Shown here in pieces: positions 30,807 through 42,468 of a stretch of 64,000 nucleotides of DNA. The translations under genes and the position numbers were made by a program. Below the pieces are notes generated by a model. It was not told where the DNA came from and did not search any database. It saw only the letters and a program-made list of their open reading frames with translations. This DNA comes from Perca fluviatilis (lineage: Eukaryota; Chordata; Actinopteri; Perciformes; Percidae), in assembly GCF_010015445.1 (NCBI RefSeq), contig NC_053133.1, positions 29,072,285-29,136,284 on the forward strand, given 5' to 3'. The first letter of the stretch is position 1. Every line of letters starts with the position of its first letter.

Positions 30807-30857
30807 TAGTCAAAAACAAAACGTTAGTTTCAGTAAAGTTAGTAGCAGTTCTCTTAC

Positions 30858-31004
30858 TTTGTGCCTGAGGGTCCAGGTTCATTACTGAAGACTTCAGGAA
30901 GACCTTTGGACCGGTCACTCTTCGTAGACTGACAGTCAGATCCTTCAGACTCTGCTCCGTCCTCCTCTTCCTCGACATCACTCATCTTCTGATCCGGAGT
31001 CAGT
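30858..31004 (-). CDS. NLR copy A N-terminal peptide exon (repeat 1)
   Basis: A 147-bp minus-strand exon with acceptor TTTGACCTCTCAG and donor GTAAGAG. Phase 2 at both ends, so it can be added or skipped without a frame change. It encodes MSDVEEEEDGAESEGSDCQS, then TKSDRSKGLPEVFSNEPGPS. Short repeated exons with the C-x-S-x-KSDxS motif precede FISNA-NACHT in many fish NLRs. Confidence 0.75.
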
Positions 31005-31205
31005 CTGAGAGGTCAAAACAGTAAGACAGACTGTGAGCTCACAACATTTACAAAACAACAAGATTGAACAATGTAAGACAGATAATATTCTGATTCTGCA
31101 TTTATAGTCATCACATTTTAGTGCTTTCAAGTCTGCAACATGTTCCTGATATCCCAGCATGCATTGAATTAACACCTTATAATGCAGAAAGTACACAAAT
31201 GACAA

Positions 31206-31470
31206 ATCCGGCACAAGTCTTTCTAAACTATCTTTTTGATAAACTGTCTGTACACTTACAAAGTTCTTAATGCTTCGGTTTACATGAACATAGAAATAGC
31301 GATTTCATTTTACCTTCACATGCCCCGACAACTAGCGCTATAAGCTAATTAGCGGTTTGCGCTAAAACTGGTCACATTCGATTAGCATGAAAACATATCC
31401 CAGAGAACGGTCAAACTCTGTACACGTGTTATTAACCCCTAGCTTCATTTTGCACTGGATTTGTCCTTTA
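31206..31470. mobile_element. Partial TTAA MITE
   Basis: Matches 12350-12430 and the right end of the element at 12130-13129 (TTCATTTTGCACTGGA then CCTTTAA). It separates the two tandem N-terminal exon blocks. Confidence 0.6.
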
Positions 31471-31578
31471 AGTAAAGGAACTGGACTTTGGGGTCAAGCC
31501 CCCCCCCCTTGTTCGTTCTTGACCTTCAGGAACAATATATGGTGTAGAATATAAATTTGTTAGTAGCAGTTCTCTTAC

Positions 31579-31725
31579 TTTGTGTCTGAGGGTCCAGGTT
31601 CTTTACTGAAGTCTTCAGGAAGACCTTTGGACCAGTCACTCTTCGTAGACTGACAGTCAGATCCTTCAGACTCTACTCTCTCCTCCTCTACCTCGACATC
31701 ACTCATCTTCTGATCTGGAGTCAGT
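31579..31725 (-). CDS. NLR copy A N-terminal peptide exon (repeat 2)
   Basis: A 147-bp minus-strand exon, same borders and phase as 30858-31004. It encodes MSDVEVEEERVESEGSDCQS, then TKSDWSKGLPEDFSKEPGPS. It and about 200 bp of 5' intron form a direct duplication of 30840-31205. Confidence 0.75.
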
Positions 31726-33438
31726 CTGAGAGGTAGAACAGTAAGACAGACTGTGAGCTCACAACATTTACAAAACAACAAGATTGAACAACGTAAGACA
31801 GATCATATTCTGATTCTGCATTTAGAGTCATCCTTTTTTAGAGCTTTCAAGTCTGCAACATGTTCCTGATATCCCAGCAAGCATTGAATTAACCTAATAA
31901 TGCAGAAAGTACACAAAAGCCTAAAAACAAATTATCTTAAAGACTGAAAAAGAGCGGGGCTGAGCTCCTAGGCATGCAGGTGCAGAGCTGAGGTGCCAGT
32001 TTTCTATATTTCAATCAGGAGAGAATTCTTTGCAATTATGAACATATTTATTGTACATACAACATGTAAATGTACGAGTCTCTGGAGATTGGACTCCATC
32101 GAACCCAAATATCCTAAAGGGTTTAAGGAACCCAAACAAATCCCCTGATGGAGTCCAGACACTGGTGGTGGAGAATAAATAGAGGGACCATCAACAGCCA
32201 AGCCGAGATGCAACCCAGGTCCGCGGTGACCACCGGTGGCAGAAGGGGAGGAGGCGGACGCCTCTATTTCCTGAAACGACAACTGCCAACCGTGGAAGAG
32301 AGAGCAGATTTAAAGCAGGGTATCAAGCTGTGATAGGCTCGTCGACAAATGGCGACCCTGATTGGTTTAACTAACAACAACACAGCTGTTCTGATTACTA
32401 CTGACAAGTGCGCGTACGGGAAACAGCTTATCATTATGAGTGATGGAAAAGTGAATGAAGTCTTCCTTTAAGAATTTACGCTGAGCTTCATTTCAATCAG
32501 GAGAGACTTCTTTGCAATTATGAACATATTTATTGTACATACAACATGTAAATATGCGAGTCTCTGGAGATTGGACTCCATCGAACCCAAATATCCTAAA
32601 GGGTTTAAGGAACCCAAACAAATCCCCAAAAAGGACAATTAGTGAGAAAACTAGTTGGCGCATACATACCCTCATGAGCCGCAGGACTCTGCAGACGAAC
32701 GAGAAAGCAAAGTTGACATAAAAGTACAATAACTAGCCTACCAAAAGCAGAAAGATTACTGCCCACACCATGAAAATAAAAATTTCCGGCCACCGCCTAA
32801 TCAAATTAAAACTCGGCACTCGCCGGTGTAAGCAAAACAAAACCTCGGCATACGACCGGGCAAAATAAATATGAAATAAAATAATTCGGTGCCCACCGGA
32901 TACAAACCAAACCTCGGCATCACCCCGGCGCGAATAGTAAACCATGGATCTTGCCCATCCACAGCAATAGACCTGTGAAAATAAATGCAAAATAAGAAAG
33001 GCAAATAAAAGACGGCGACAGCCGTAACCACCAAACTTCGGCAACTGCCGGAGCAAAACCAAACCTCAGCCACGCCGGGCGGCGGAACATAAGAAAGGCA
33101 AATAAAAATCTGCCACGGGAACAGTGGCGAACTAAAAGCAAAATAAGAAAGGCAAATAAAATCGGCAATGGGAAGGGGAAAAATAAGAAAGGCAAAATAA
33201 TAAATGTAACTACAGATGTAACGAAGGCACACAGCCGTTTACAACATCATGCAATAACAGGCACCAAGCCGGTTCAAGAGCCACGCATAGGCTATTATGC
33301 CTGAAGCCTGATGCACTACGGCCGATGCAGGTATAAGCAGCTTGACAGCGCATGATGCGATTACAATGGATAAGACTGACAGAAGCCCACAAAATACACC
33401 ACCACCAGTTATATGCAAGCATACCCACCATTATGGTT

Positions 33439-34299
33439 TCAGGGATCTCTGGTTCCGAGAACGTTATCGACATCCGGACGGATGTAGGATGCGTAGGCAG
33501 AGGATGACCATCGTCCCAGTTGTTGCAGAGACGTCCTCGACATGCCCTGATTAGCCGCCGTAGTAGCAGCTCCTATTCTAAATGAATGCCCAGAATAATG
33601 CTGGGTGGACATCTTAGCTTTGAGGAGGACTGCATTCAACTGCTGATTAAACCAACATCTATGCATAGGGAAGAACCCAGGAATCAGAAAGAGTGGAGCG
33701 AGGGAATCAGTGCGTGGTCTAAGTGACAAATAACTAATCATAGATTTGAATGGACAGAACTGTGAGTCTGTGCGAGCAACCACAATAGAACAGGCGCCAC
33801 CTCTTTTAGAATGCTTAAGTTTCAAGCAATAATGACTAGCATGAAATACCAGATCAGAGAATGTAATATCTCTACTGGAGTTGAATGATTTTGACTGCGT
33901 AGTGAATTCCCCGCACCTAAGGAAAGCATAGAAAGCAACCATAAACACAGCCTCAAGTAACATGTCAGTATACGCGGAAAATACCCCCTGCCTAAGAACA
34001 CCCACCAATTTATGCAATATACCCAAAGTAATAGGTTGCCTATGGTCGGGGGAAGAAGGGTGAGCTTTATTGATACCCTTCAAAATTAGTTTAACAGCCG
34101 GTAGAAAATAAGCTAGGAAACGATGGATCATAACACCTGATATTAAATTGGATGCCGGCCAGTAACCCCCTCGTATATTGGGGTTTAAAGTGCCGAGTAT
34201 CAGTACAATAACAAATAAAAGCACAAACACTAGTAAGGAGAACAGGTTTAAGGGGGACACCAATAGACACACAGAATAAAGCAAAAGTACACCACGCAC
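33439..34299 (-). CDS. Ngaro tyrosine recombinase
   Basis: An open reading of 286 residues whose N-terminal part is probably untranslated linker. The box A Arg is in AFLRCGEFTTQSKSF. Box C has HSFRIGAATTAA (His, Arg), then LQQLGRWSSSAYASYIRP with the Trp/His position and the catalytic Tyr. The enzyme inserts the circular cDNA by site-specific strand exchange. Residues R-H-R-W-Y are all in place, so this domain is apparently intact. Confidence 0.85.
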   Translation of the reverse strand: MRGVLLLYSVCLLVSPLNLFSLLVFVLLFVIVLILGTLNPNIRGGYWPASNLISGVMIHRFLAYFLPAVKLILKGINKAHPSSPDHRQPITLGILHKLVGVLRQGVFSAYTDMLLEAVFMVAFYAFLRCGEFTTQSKSFNSSRDITFSDLVFHASHYCLKLKHSKRGGACSIVVARTDSQFCPFKSMISYLSLRPRTDSLAPLFLIPGFFPMHRCWFNQQLNAVLLKAKMSTQHYSGHSFRIGAATTAANQGMSRTSLQQLGRWSSSAYASYIRPDVDNVLGTRDP

Positions 34300-34397
34300 A
34301 AATCATATGTTTTCAGAGTAGACACAGCTAAGCCTTTCCTCATATACTCCTAGCCGCTACTAAATAAGCATCACAGGGATTAGGAATCAATACACTG

Positions 34398-34814
34398 CTA
34401 GCTCCGGTGAGACGGTAGCACTACTGGTACAGGCCAGGCTGCCGGGCAGAGGCTCCAAAAGGTCTGAAAATGAAAGCGAGACAAAGCATCAGCCACAGAG
34501 TTATGATGTCCCGGAACGTGGCGAGCAGTAATAATAAAAATGGCGTGACAGACGACCAGGTGATGCCCCTCATCAGAGGCATTATCTGACAACATGTTGA
34601 GCGCCCCTCTATTAATAATGTCAACCACACTCTGATTATCACACAGGACTGAAATCCTCTTCCGTGTCCACAGACCGCCCCAGACGCGGCAAGCTATAGC
34701 AATCGGGTAAATCTCATATAGAGCAATGGAATCCGCCGGGGAAAAGTGGGAGGCCAGTGGCCAGCAAACACACTTGCCAAAAAAATACCCCCAAACCCCT
34801 TGGAAGGGCAGCAT
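34398..34814 (-). CDS. Ngaro RNase H domain
   Basis: About 138 residues. ALYEIYPIAIA carries the Glu, VLCDNQSVVDIINRG the second acidic residue, and HVPGHHNSVADALSRF the last. It follows the reverse transcriptase in the same direction and belongs to one polyprotein, though frames differ between blocks. Confidence 0.8.
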   Translation of the reverse strand: MLPFQGVWGYFFGKCVCWPLASHFSPADSIALYEIYPIAIACRVWGGLWTRKRISVLCDNQSVVDIINRGALNMLSDNASDEGHHLVVCHAIFIITARHVPGHHNSVADALSRFHFQTFWSLCPAAWPVPVVLPSHRS

Positions 34815-34847
34815 CCGTGTAAAACCTCAACGAATCAGAAGAATATA

Positions 34848-35699
34848 CTACGTCGTCGTAGAAAAACGAAATGCCATTCCAGTCATCCAGAAACGCAAAT
34901 CAGACCGGCACCCGTCATCCAGGGACAACACATCATGCAACCCAGGCACCGAAGATGTCAAATCCAGCAACCGGGATATAAAAGAGCGCCCCTGCGGAAT
35001 AACGCGCATAGCGAAATTCAAATGCCCCAGCAATGAGAGCAACCGCCGCTTAGTAACAAGACACTCAGGCACAAAGGACGCAAGCAATGCGCCGAATGCG
35101 TTCCAACTTCTCACCCGGAAGGGACGCTTCCATGCGCGCCGCAGTGAAGTATGCAAACCAACCGCGTAACCGGACCAACAGTCTTAGCCTCAGACAGAGG
35201 GACACCGAGGGAAAGAAAACACCGTCTCAATTTGCCCAATGACCCAACACTATCCCCAGGGGGGTCAACGAGAAGAAAATCATCCAGCAAATGAATCACC
35301 GCTGGAACCCCAACCCTGTTAAGCAGGATCCAGCAAAGTGCCTCGGAAACATGATTAAAAATACACGGGCTGCTCCGGCACCCGAACGTCAGACGCACAC
35401 CAAAATAGTATTTGGAATCCCACCTGACGCCCAAAAAAGAGGCCACTCGCGAAGGATGTATAGGGACTATCTTAAAGGCATCAGTAATGTCAGCCTTGGA
35501 GAGCCAGGTGCGCCCCCCCCCGCAACTTAATAAGTTTAACAGCATCATCAACAGTGGCATAATGAAGGGAGAAAGGGACCCGTGGAATGAGACTATTGAT
35601 ACTTAACACGGCCCGCAGCGCGCTGACGAGATCAAATATAAGGCGCTTCTTCCCAGAATATTTCCCAGTCGCAACACCCAAAGGACTAGTGCGAAACAC
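34848..35699 (-). pseudogene. Ngaro reverse transcriptase, frameshifted
   Basis: Blocks in order: KKRLIFDLVSALRAVLSINS, WLSKADITDAFKIVPIHPS, YYFGVRLTFGCRSSPCIF, VIHLLDDFLLVDPP (catalytic DD), EASLPGEKLERIR, then KRRLLSLLGHLNFAMRVIPQ. They lie in more than one frame. One shift is at a run of G on the minus strand near 35511-35519, another near 35120-35160. A sequencing error in the homopolymer is possible for the first. Confidence 0.8.
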
Positions 35700-35784
35700 C
35701 GAAAAGGGAAAGGAATCAAAACGGCCCCACTATATACCCTTTGCTAACCTCAGAGCGCAACCAACCTAGCCACCGTATCAGGGG

Positions 35785-37330
35785 TCAGAAACAGCGAAAG
35801 AAGATTCTTCGCCAGATATGTAACCTCCGGATCGGCGAGACGCTCCCACCGAAACCCTTGGGAAAGCCCAGACAGCAGATGATCGACAAACACAGAATTA
35901 GGATGACTAGACGGTTCAGATGCCAACAACACGTAAATTTAATGGGGTAGAGGGATGGAGCTTCAATATGTCTAGGAACCAGTTTGAGGTTGACCCTGGG
36001 GCTTCCGGCGGCGGCGCCGTGGGCGAACCGACCTGGGATGTGCATCCCGACAATCGCTGCAGATGTGAAGAAAACAGCATGCTCCAGACACAGCAGTGGA
36101 AACCGCAGAACGCCCCGCGGTGCGACTGGGCCGGGCCGGTTGGCTGCCCCACACCCCAGGGCAAAGCGAGAAGCAACATGTCCCACAGCCCCGCAGTGAG
36201 AACACATAATAGCTTGACCCCCCCCCACCACCATAACCAGGATCTCAGTGTCCAGAATTGACCAGTCCAGGCGAACGTTGGCACGGGCAATATGGCGGCA
36301 GCTTTCCCGGAAAAAGCTCTATGGTACTGCCAAAAATAGTTCCGCCGTACCTCAGGAACAAATCGCCCACCAACGCCAGGTACGAATCAACTCCACCCCT
36401 CCGGTTGGGTACGGAACAAATAACGTCCCGAAATATACCAAAGCGCCACCACAAACTGCCCAAAGGAAAGATCCTTGTTCAGCCGAGGGTCAGCGGACTT
36501 AACCACCGCCGAAAACCCCATCCCCCGCCACCAGAGACTTATCACACTCCGGGGCGGCAAAATAAGACTCACCAGATTAACATCACGGCCCTGCAGAATT
36601 TTAGAGCGCAGCCTACTGGAAATATTAGCTGACACAGGGATGTAAGGCGCCTACCTAGGGAAAGAGATGGTACAGCAGTGGCCAAGGAATGACAATGTTC
36701 CACCGGAAGGAGAAGGCACCGGCTGAACACCGACCACCGCTGGCACAGACAGGGGAAGCCAGAGCGATTAGTAATAGTACCAGAACCGCCGCCACCCGCC
36801 ATGCTCTCCACAGCCCGCATCCTAGCCTCCATGGCTTGCATCGAGCGGCGAGGGACTGCAGTGACGCGGGGATGAGGCCGGAATCCGAGGAGCCCCGGAA
36901 CAGCGTATCAGCCGGGCTGGCTGAGTGCCCCCGCTCTCCTCTTCGCGGGGGCCCTGGCGATGCGGATCCGCCTTCTTGGTCCGTTTCCGACCACGACCAC
37001 TGGCAACCGGCGGGGCCACAGACGGGGCTGGCGACAGGCAGTCGGCAAGAGTAGCCAGCTCCGAAGCTCTGGTGAAAGCACGCCGAGCCGCCAACGGACG
37101 CTCAATCCCGAGCCGAAGACATCCGGTCAGCCTCCCCGAAGTGAACCAGAGGCGGTCAGTCTAGAGCTCCGACGCACGCCGTCCGGAGACCCCGGTGGAA
37201 GCCTCCCGCGTCCAAACACCCGCCAGGACCATCCGACCCCGGATCCAACTCAGAATCGACATAGCAGCCACAAAAGCACAAAAGGACAGCGTAAACAGGA
37301 ATGCCATGCAACCGGTCAGGAAGCACGCGC
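35785..37330 (-). pseudogene. Ngaro gag-like region
   Basis: Minus-strand blocks in several frames: MEARMRAVESMAGGGGSG, ILQGRDVNLVSLILPP, FVVALWYISGRYLFR, VDSYLALVGDLFLRYGGTIF and IMCSHCGAVGHVASR, the last resembling a zinc knuckle. These are usual for DIRS/Ngaro gag. Frames are broken and no single ORF covers the region. Confidence 0.6.
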
Positions 37331-38077
37331 GCTCTCTTTTCCTGAAACGACAACTGCCAACCGTGGAAGAGAGAGCAGATTTAAAGCAGGGTATCAAGCT
37401 GTGATAGGCTCGTCGACAAATGGTCGACCCTGATTGGTTTAACTAACAACAACACAGCTGTTCTGATTACTACTGACAAGTGACGTACCGTGAAACAGCT
37501 TATCATTATGAGTGATGGAAAAGTGAATGAAGTCTTCCTTTAAGAATTTACGCTGAGCTTCATATGGTCATGTGCTCCAAGTAGGTGCTACTGCAGTGTT
37601 TATGTTAGATACACTGCTGCATGAAGCTACACGCTTCAGGGAAAAGATGTAACCTTGGTTGCAAATAGTTCAGGTCACATTCCTGCTGGAACATGTTGGG
37701 TTATGTAGTTTTGGATTAAGTCTTTAATTTTTGATGGAACAAAGTGCCGCTGTGTGCGCAGCCGCAAGGCGGACTGCAACAAACTGAATGAATGGGGGTG
37801 GGTGGTGGGGGTGAATGACTGAACAACACAAAGCACAGCAAACGATCCCTTTGGAGTCTGACCTTCTCAGCGTCACCTTTCCCTTTTTTTTTTTGGCTTT
37901 CCATCATTAGACTCACAACCTGTCTGTTAACGTTACCGATAGCCTTCCAACGCATGCGAGAAAAAAAAAATGTGTTTCGATTCACCAACTGCTAATAAAC
38001 TTTAATATGCAAGCAAAAACATTAGCAGATGAAAGTGAAAATGAGTCATATAAATAAGTTGGTATCAGTTCTCTTAC

Positions 38078-38224
38078 TTTGTGTCTGAGGGTCCAGATTC
38101 ATCACTGAAGTCTGGAGGTAGATCTATGGACCGGTCACTCTTCACTGACTGACAGCTAGATACTACAGACTTTAGTGCATACTCCTCTTCCTCCAAATCA
38201 CTCATCTTCTGATCTGAAGTTAGT
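38078..38224 (-). CDS. NLR copy A N-terminal peptide exon (repeat 3, first in order)
   Basis: A 147-bp minus-strand exon with the same borders and phase as 31579-31725. It encodes MSDLEEEEYALKSVVSSCQS, then VKSDRSIDLPPDFSDESGPS. Separated from the other two by the Ngaro element. Assignment to copy A rests on order and strand; it could be a relic of another duplicate. Confidence 0.7.
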
Positions 38225-40799
38225 CTGAGAGGTAAAACAGGAACACTGACTGTGAACACACACACAACACACAAACACACACCTTGTGAGGGAATCCTTG
38301 ATATAATGCATTCCCTAACCCCTTCTTTACCATACCCCACACGCGCAGGCTCAAGACTTTTTTTGTTTAAAAAAAAGAGGATCTTACACTTACAGAAAGG
38401 TCGACCTCCTTAATGTTGTCAGACACTCAAAATAATAATCTGAGTCTGTCAGCAGCAAAATGAGCACTTTATGAAGGTAAATACAAGATGGACAATTGTC
38501 CCATCAACTTAACATTGTAGTTTGTTTCGCCGTTGCCGACTGCAGCAATCTCGTTTAATCTCCTAGTATCTAGTGTCCAACTTTGGGCCAAAATTATAAT
38601 GTATTCTCATGTAAACTATTTATGTCAGCACAGACATTTTTGTAAATTGTTTAAGCCAGTGTATCCCACCATAATGGTTATTATATTGCAATATTCCAGA
38701 CAATCCCATATATACACCACTTACAAATATTAATATATATTTCTACTGGTATGCTTCCTAGTGACATTAATGAAAAACATTTGAAGAAAAAACTATTCCA
38801 CCTGTGTGTGCAAATAGTTCAGGCTACAGCACAAATATTTCCATTCATAGATAAGAATAATCAAGTCTAACCTCAGAATTTCTTTTCAAAGTGCACCAGA
38901 CTGATGCATTTAAATGTTAAAATAGACAACATTTTTTTACACGGGGAGCATGCCCATGGACCCCACCTAGGGGGGCTTGTGCCCCAGTGCAACTCTAGGT
39001 CTAGTGTACCCGTTTTACAGTTTTACAAAGATAAAAACATTACCTGTTTTGGAGGTATTTACGCTTCTGAGCTTAAAATTAACACTCACACTGCCTCAGC
39101 CTTCAGTTTCCTCGCCCTGCTCTGTAGACTGAAATAGTATTTTGGGCGGGCCAGTACAAAAGTGAGTGGGCCATTTTCAAATAGACCTAGAAGTAGCAAA
39201 AAAAGACAAACTGAATTTTTTTTTACCTTCCAACATATACTGCATTACAACGGCAATAGCAGTACTGTCTACAACATGCTCAACAAACAAAGCTCATTCT
39301 AAAAAGTTTGTACACAACAATATAGATTGTCGATTTTCACCTCTTCAGGCTGAAATATATTTGCACAGGCAGAACCAGCAGCATTGGCTCTGCACAGCAC
39401 TATTACAAAATGAACCATTTTATTCCATAAAGCGGCAACTAATCATGAACGCACACAGCAGAGAAGGTGTTTACATACTGCATGACATGGAATAGTTTAC
39501 ATCAGACAGAACTTGCACATGGAACATATCATTTGTGCATTCATAACAGCATTGTAGCTTCAGGACTATACGGTCAGATCATGAGCAGCGAATGTGCTAC
39601 CAGCAGTAAAAGAAAATCAAAGAATGAAAACTTCCAGCCAAGCTGTTTGAATTATGAAAGATATAATGAAAAGTGGCCAGCAAGGCGCCAAATCTTAGAC
39701 AGTGTATCTAGTCCACGGCAGCGACAGGATCAAAGAAAACTAAAAACTACGTCACAGATAAGTTACCTTCTTATTTAATGTGGGCAAAACACAAACGCAT
39801 TTCAGCTAGAAGCCATCACCAGTGTTCACGATTTCTTACCAAATAGGAAGGTTACTTAAATAATAACGCAAGAAGCATGAAACCCGTTTTACTTAATGTT
39901 ACCTCTATGAGAGCCAGCACTCAAACACACTCCTCTCTCTCTGATCAGCTCCGCTGGGGAAATGTTTGAACACGCTGCAGAAAAGCTTGTCCTCATTTAC
40001 ACTGGATTCCGTCCGGGGGCGGACGGGACAAAAATTCAGATCTGGCACTGTAGCCACAACAGCCCACATTAGGCTACCACGCCCACGCAGCCCCACCCAC
40101 GGACACGTGCATTCACTATAACATTTTTTTATACAGATGGTGAAATAATATAAGCAATACCTTATGGAACAGATTTTTAAAGGTAACTGGCAAACAATGC
40201 TTACTACTTTTTAAAGAGCACACGTTTATGAACAATTTACACATACTGTCGGTTTATGCTGTTACTGTCATTTTCTAAAGTATGTTTTTCTCTGTTTTAA
40301 CTGAGGCTGTCTGTGATTCTACTTCAGGGTTTTTACTCGTTCAGAATTGCCCTTTGGGGAAAACATAAAGCAGGGGGGAGGGAGGGGGGTTTGGGAGTCC
40401 TCCCCCCTGGCAATTTTAAGGGTAAAAGACTTCAATTCCTGCATTCTGATATATTTTTAGGCACCAATTTATGGTAAAAATGTATATATTTATGGCAAGG
40501 AAATCACACAATTCTGGTGGCAGGTAACAATTCAAAATATAATGGAGTATTATATTCAGTAGTCCAGTAAGGGGGCTTTGACATCTGGGACATGGGCCGG
40601 ATACGACAACACTTGACCCCCAAGGTCCAGTTGTTGAAATTAGCATGAACAGGGCTTCATGGTTTTGCTCCCAAGTTGAAAAATTTAGGATTGACTTACA
40701 GAGGCTTCTAGCCTGGTTGACACCAGAGCCTTCTCTGCTGTAACTGAGAGGGGGGGGGGGGGTCTGGGAAAGCTTCATTGACAGTTCATTTCCAAAGGG
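38225..40799. other. Gene-free stretch with old repeats
   Basis: I see no exon. 38940-39010 (GGGGAGCATGCCC, GGGGGGCTTGTGCCCC) and 40370-40760 (G-rich and C-rich inverted pieces) look like old hAT-type non-coding sequence. ORFs up to about 120 codons are open but match nothing. Confidence 0.5.
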
Positions 40800-41216
40800 T
40801 AGATAAGAGGACCCAAATGCAGGTAGAGGCAGGCAGGCAGGAGATGGTTTGAACTCAGGAATTTAATATAAAAAACCCCGGCAGTACAAAGACTGGAAAC
40901 CTCACAAAGTCATGCACAAACTGACGGGAAAAACACAGGCAGGAACAAGACACAAGACGATCTGACAAGACACAAAGGCATTCACAGAGGTTAAATACAT
41001 GAGATAGGAATCAAACAAGGAACAGGTGGTAACATCAGGTAAAACACATTAGGAATGACTGAGTAATCAAAAAGGGCGGGACAACACAGGAAGTAGAACC
41101 AGACGAGACAACACAGAAAACCAGACTTTCACAATAAAACAGGAAACAAACCAGAATACACAATACAAACAAGACAGGAACAGAACAAAATACAAGGCAC
41201 AACGCCAAACCATAAC
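40800..41216 (-). repeat. Dispersed repeat, second copy (TGTTATGG family)
   Basis: The reverse complement matches 8003-8625 in order, from TGTTATGGTTT to CTGCCTGCCTGCC and GGGTCCTCTT. About 200 bp shorter than the first copy. Confidence 0.6.
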
Positions 41217-41499
41217 ACTGGTGAATGTAAACAAAAAGCTGCTCACCGTCGCTGCGCTATCGTCGTCGCGTAAAGCCCGCCTCACCACTTGTGATTGGTG
41301 TAAAGCCCGCCTCAGCTGTTGTGATTGGTGCCTCGATTTTGGTGACATTGGAAATGGGCTTGAATGGGCTCTTGGCCAGACTGACTTGCAGAGCAAATCT
41401 CAAATTTGCCTGAAGTCCGTCAGGGTTTACCCAGGCTAATAGGCTACTGCTTTTACTTTTAAATTGTACAATAACACAATCATGTTACGTCACTCGGAG

Positions 41500-42062
41500 A
41501 GTCCTGGCATCCGGTTGTCGGCGAACCCGTTCAGGCTTCGTGTTTCCGGCTCCGCTTCGCCGTTGCACTTAACCTTGCATACTCCTGCCAAAATGAGCAA
41601 CCCAATGTATGCATGGAGGTCTGTCACATCCACATCTTTCCAACTGTCCCCATACACAGGACTTCCCTCTAAATTTGTCATCTCAAGTATATCTTTTTCA
41701 ACTGATGGTGTCATGGAAAGCTCAAATGCTGATTTTATGTCGTGGACATGGCTGACAGCATATCTGGGGGGTTTCTGGAATCATTTTCATCACATTAGCA
41801 GCACTAAGTCTACCCTGTCGTTCAAGTGGGGAGAGGGACCATAATAATCCATATAAAAAATCCATTTTTGGAAGGTAACGTGTCTGCTGGTGGTGGAAGG
41901 GTCAACCCCAAGAGTCTCATTGTCTTCCGAGGAGGATGCCTCATAATTAGGGTCCTCCTCAACATTATCCTCAGTCTCGGACACATTCTCCTCTATGTCA
42001 CTTTCAGTGTCAAAGAGCTGTGACAAAACTTCACTGACAGAAAACCTTTTCTTGCAGGCCAT
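41500..42062 (-). pseudogene. piggyBac-like transposase N-terminal fragment
   Basis: The minus-strand ATG at 42062 starts MACKKRFSVSEVLSQLFDTE, followed by a long acidic stretch (SDIEENVSETEDNVEEDP). After a frame break the block EMTNLEGSPVYGDSWKDV and TDLHAYIGLLILAGVCK follows. These match PGBD4-type piggyBac transposases before the catalytic core. The core is missing. Confidence 0.75.
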
Positions 42063-42179
42063 TTTCAAATGAGAGTGAGTGTACAGAGAGAGCACATCGA
42101 GCACCAATAGAAATGGTTTAGAAGGCTGTGGTGCCTGGGTGTGAGCTTTTATGTTTGCCCCTCCCCTGTGTATCATGTG

Positions 42180-42310
42180 ATACAAACCATCCCTGCGAGA
42201 ACCATATTTTCTCTCCCTCAGAGCGCGGGAACAATTATTTTCTCTCTCTGAGAGTGCGGGAACCATATTGTTCCCTCCCTCAGAGTGCGGGAACAATATT
42301 TCCCTCCCAC
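42180..42310 (+). repeat. Short tandem repeat
   Basis: About three units of roughly 40 bp containing CTCAGAGTGCGGGAACAAT, in front of the piggyBac relic. Confidence 0.6.
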
Positions 42311-42468
42311 ACAGAGGATGGGTGCGTGTGTGGGGGGAAGGGAATTGAAGATTGTGAAATTGCAACAACCTGCATGTGAAAGTGACCTCAATATCAGCAA
42401 AAGACAATCTCAGCAAATTTGTGTAAAATGTTCATATTTTCTATGTTTTTTTACAGCTAAAACAGCCT

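Larger units (their letters stand above)
32010..37563 (-). mobile_element. Ngaro-like tyrosine-recombinase retrotransposon
   Basis: A complete-length element on the minus strand with split direct repeats in the Ngaro order A1-ORFs-B1-A2-B2: A1 37338-37563, B1 32492-32627, A2 32267-32491, B2 32010-32145. It encodes gag-like protein, reverse transcriptase, RNase H and a tyrosine recombinase, but no protease or DDE integrase. The A copies differ at few positions, so insertion was fairly recent. Several frames are broken. It sits between NLR copy A N-terminal exons 2 and 3. Such elements integrate without target duplication, and I see none. Confidence 0.88.

Noticed and set aside
33439..34299. 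Phage- or bacterial-type integrase
   Set aside because: The tyrosine recombinase lies with RT and RNase H between split direct repeats, which identifies an Ngaro retrotransposon.
34726..37433. Plus-strand ORFs across the Ngaro element
   Set aside because: They are antisense shadows of the minus-strand gag, RT and RNase H coding regions.
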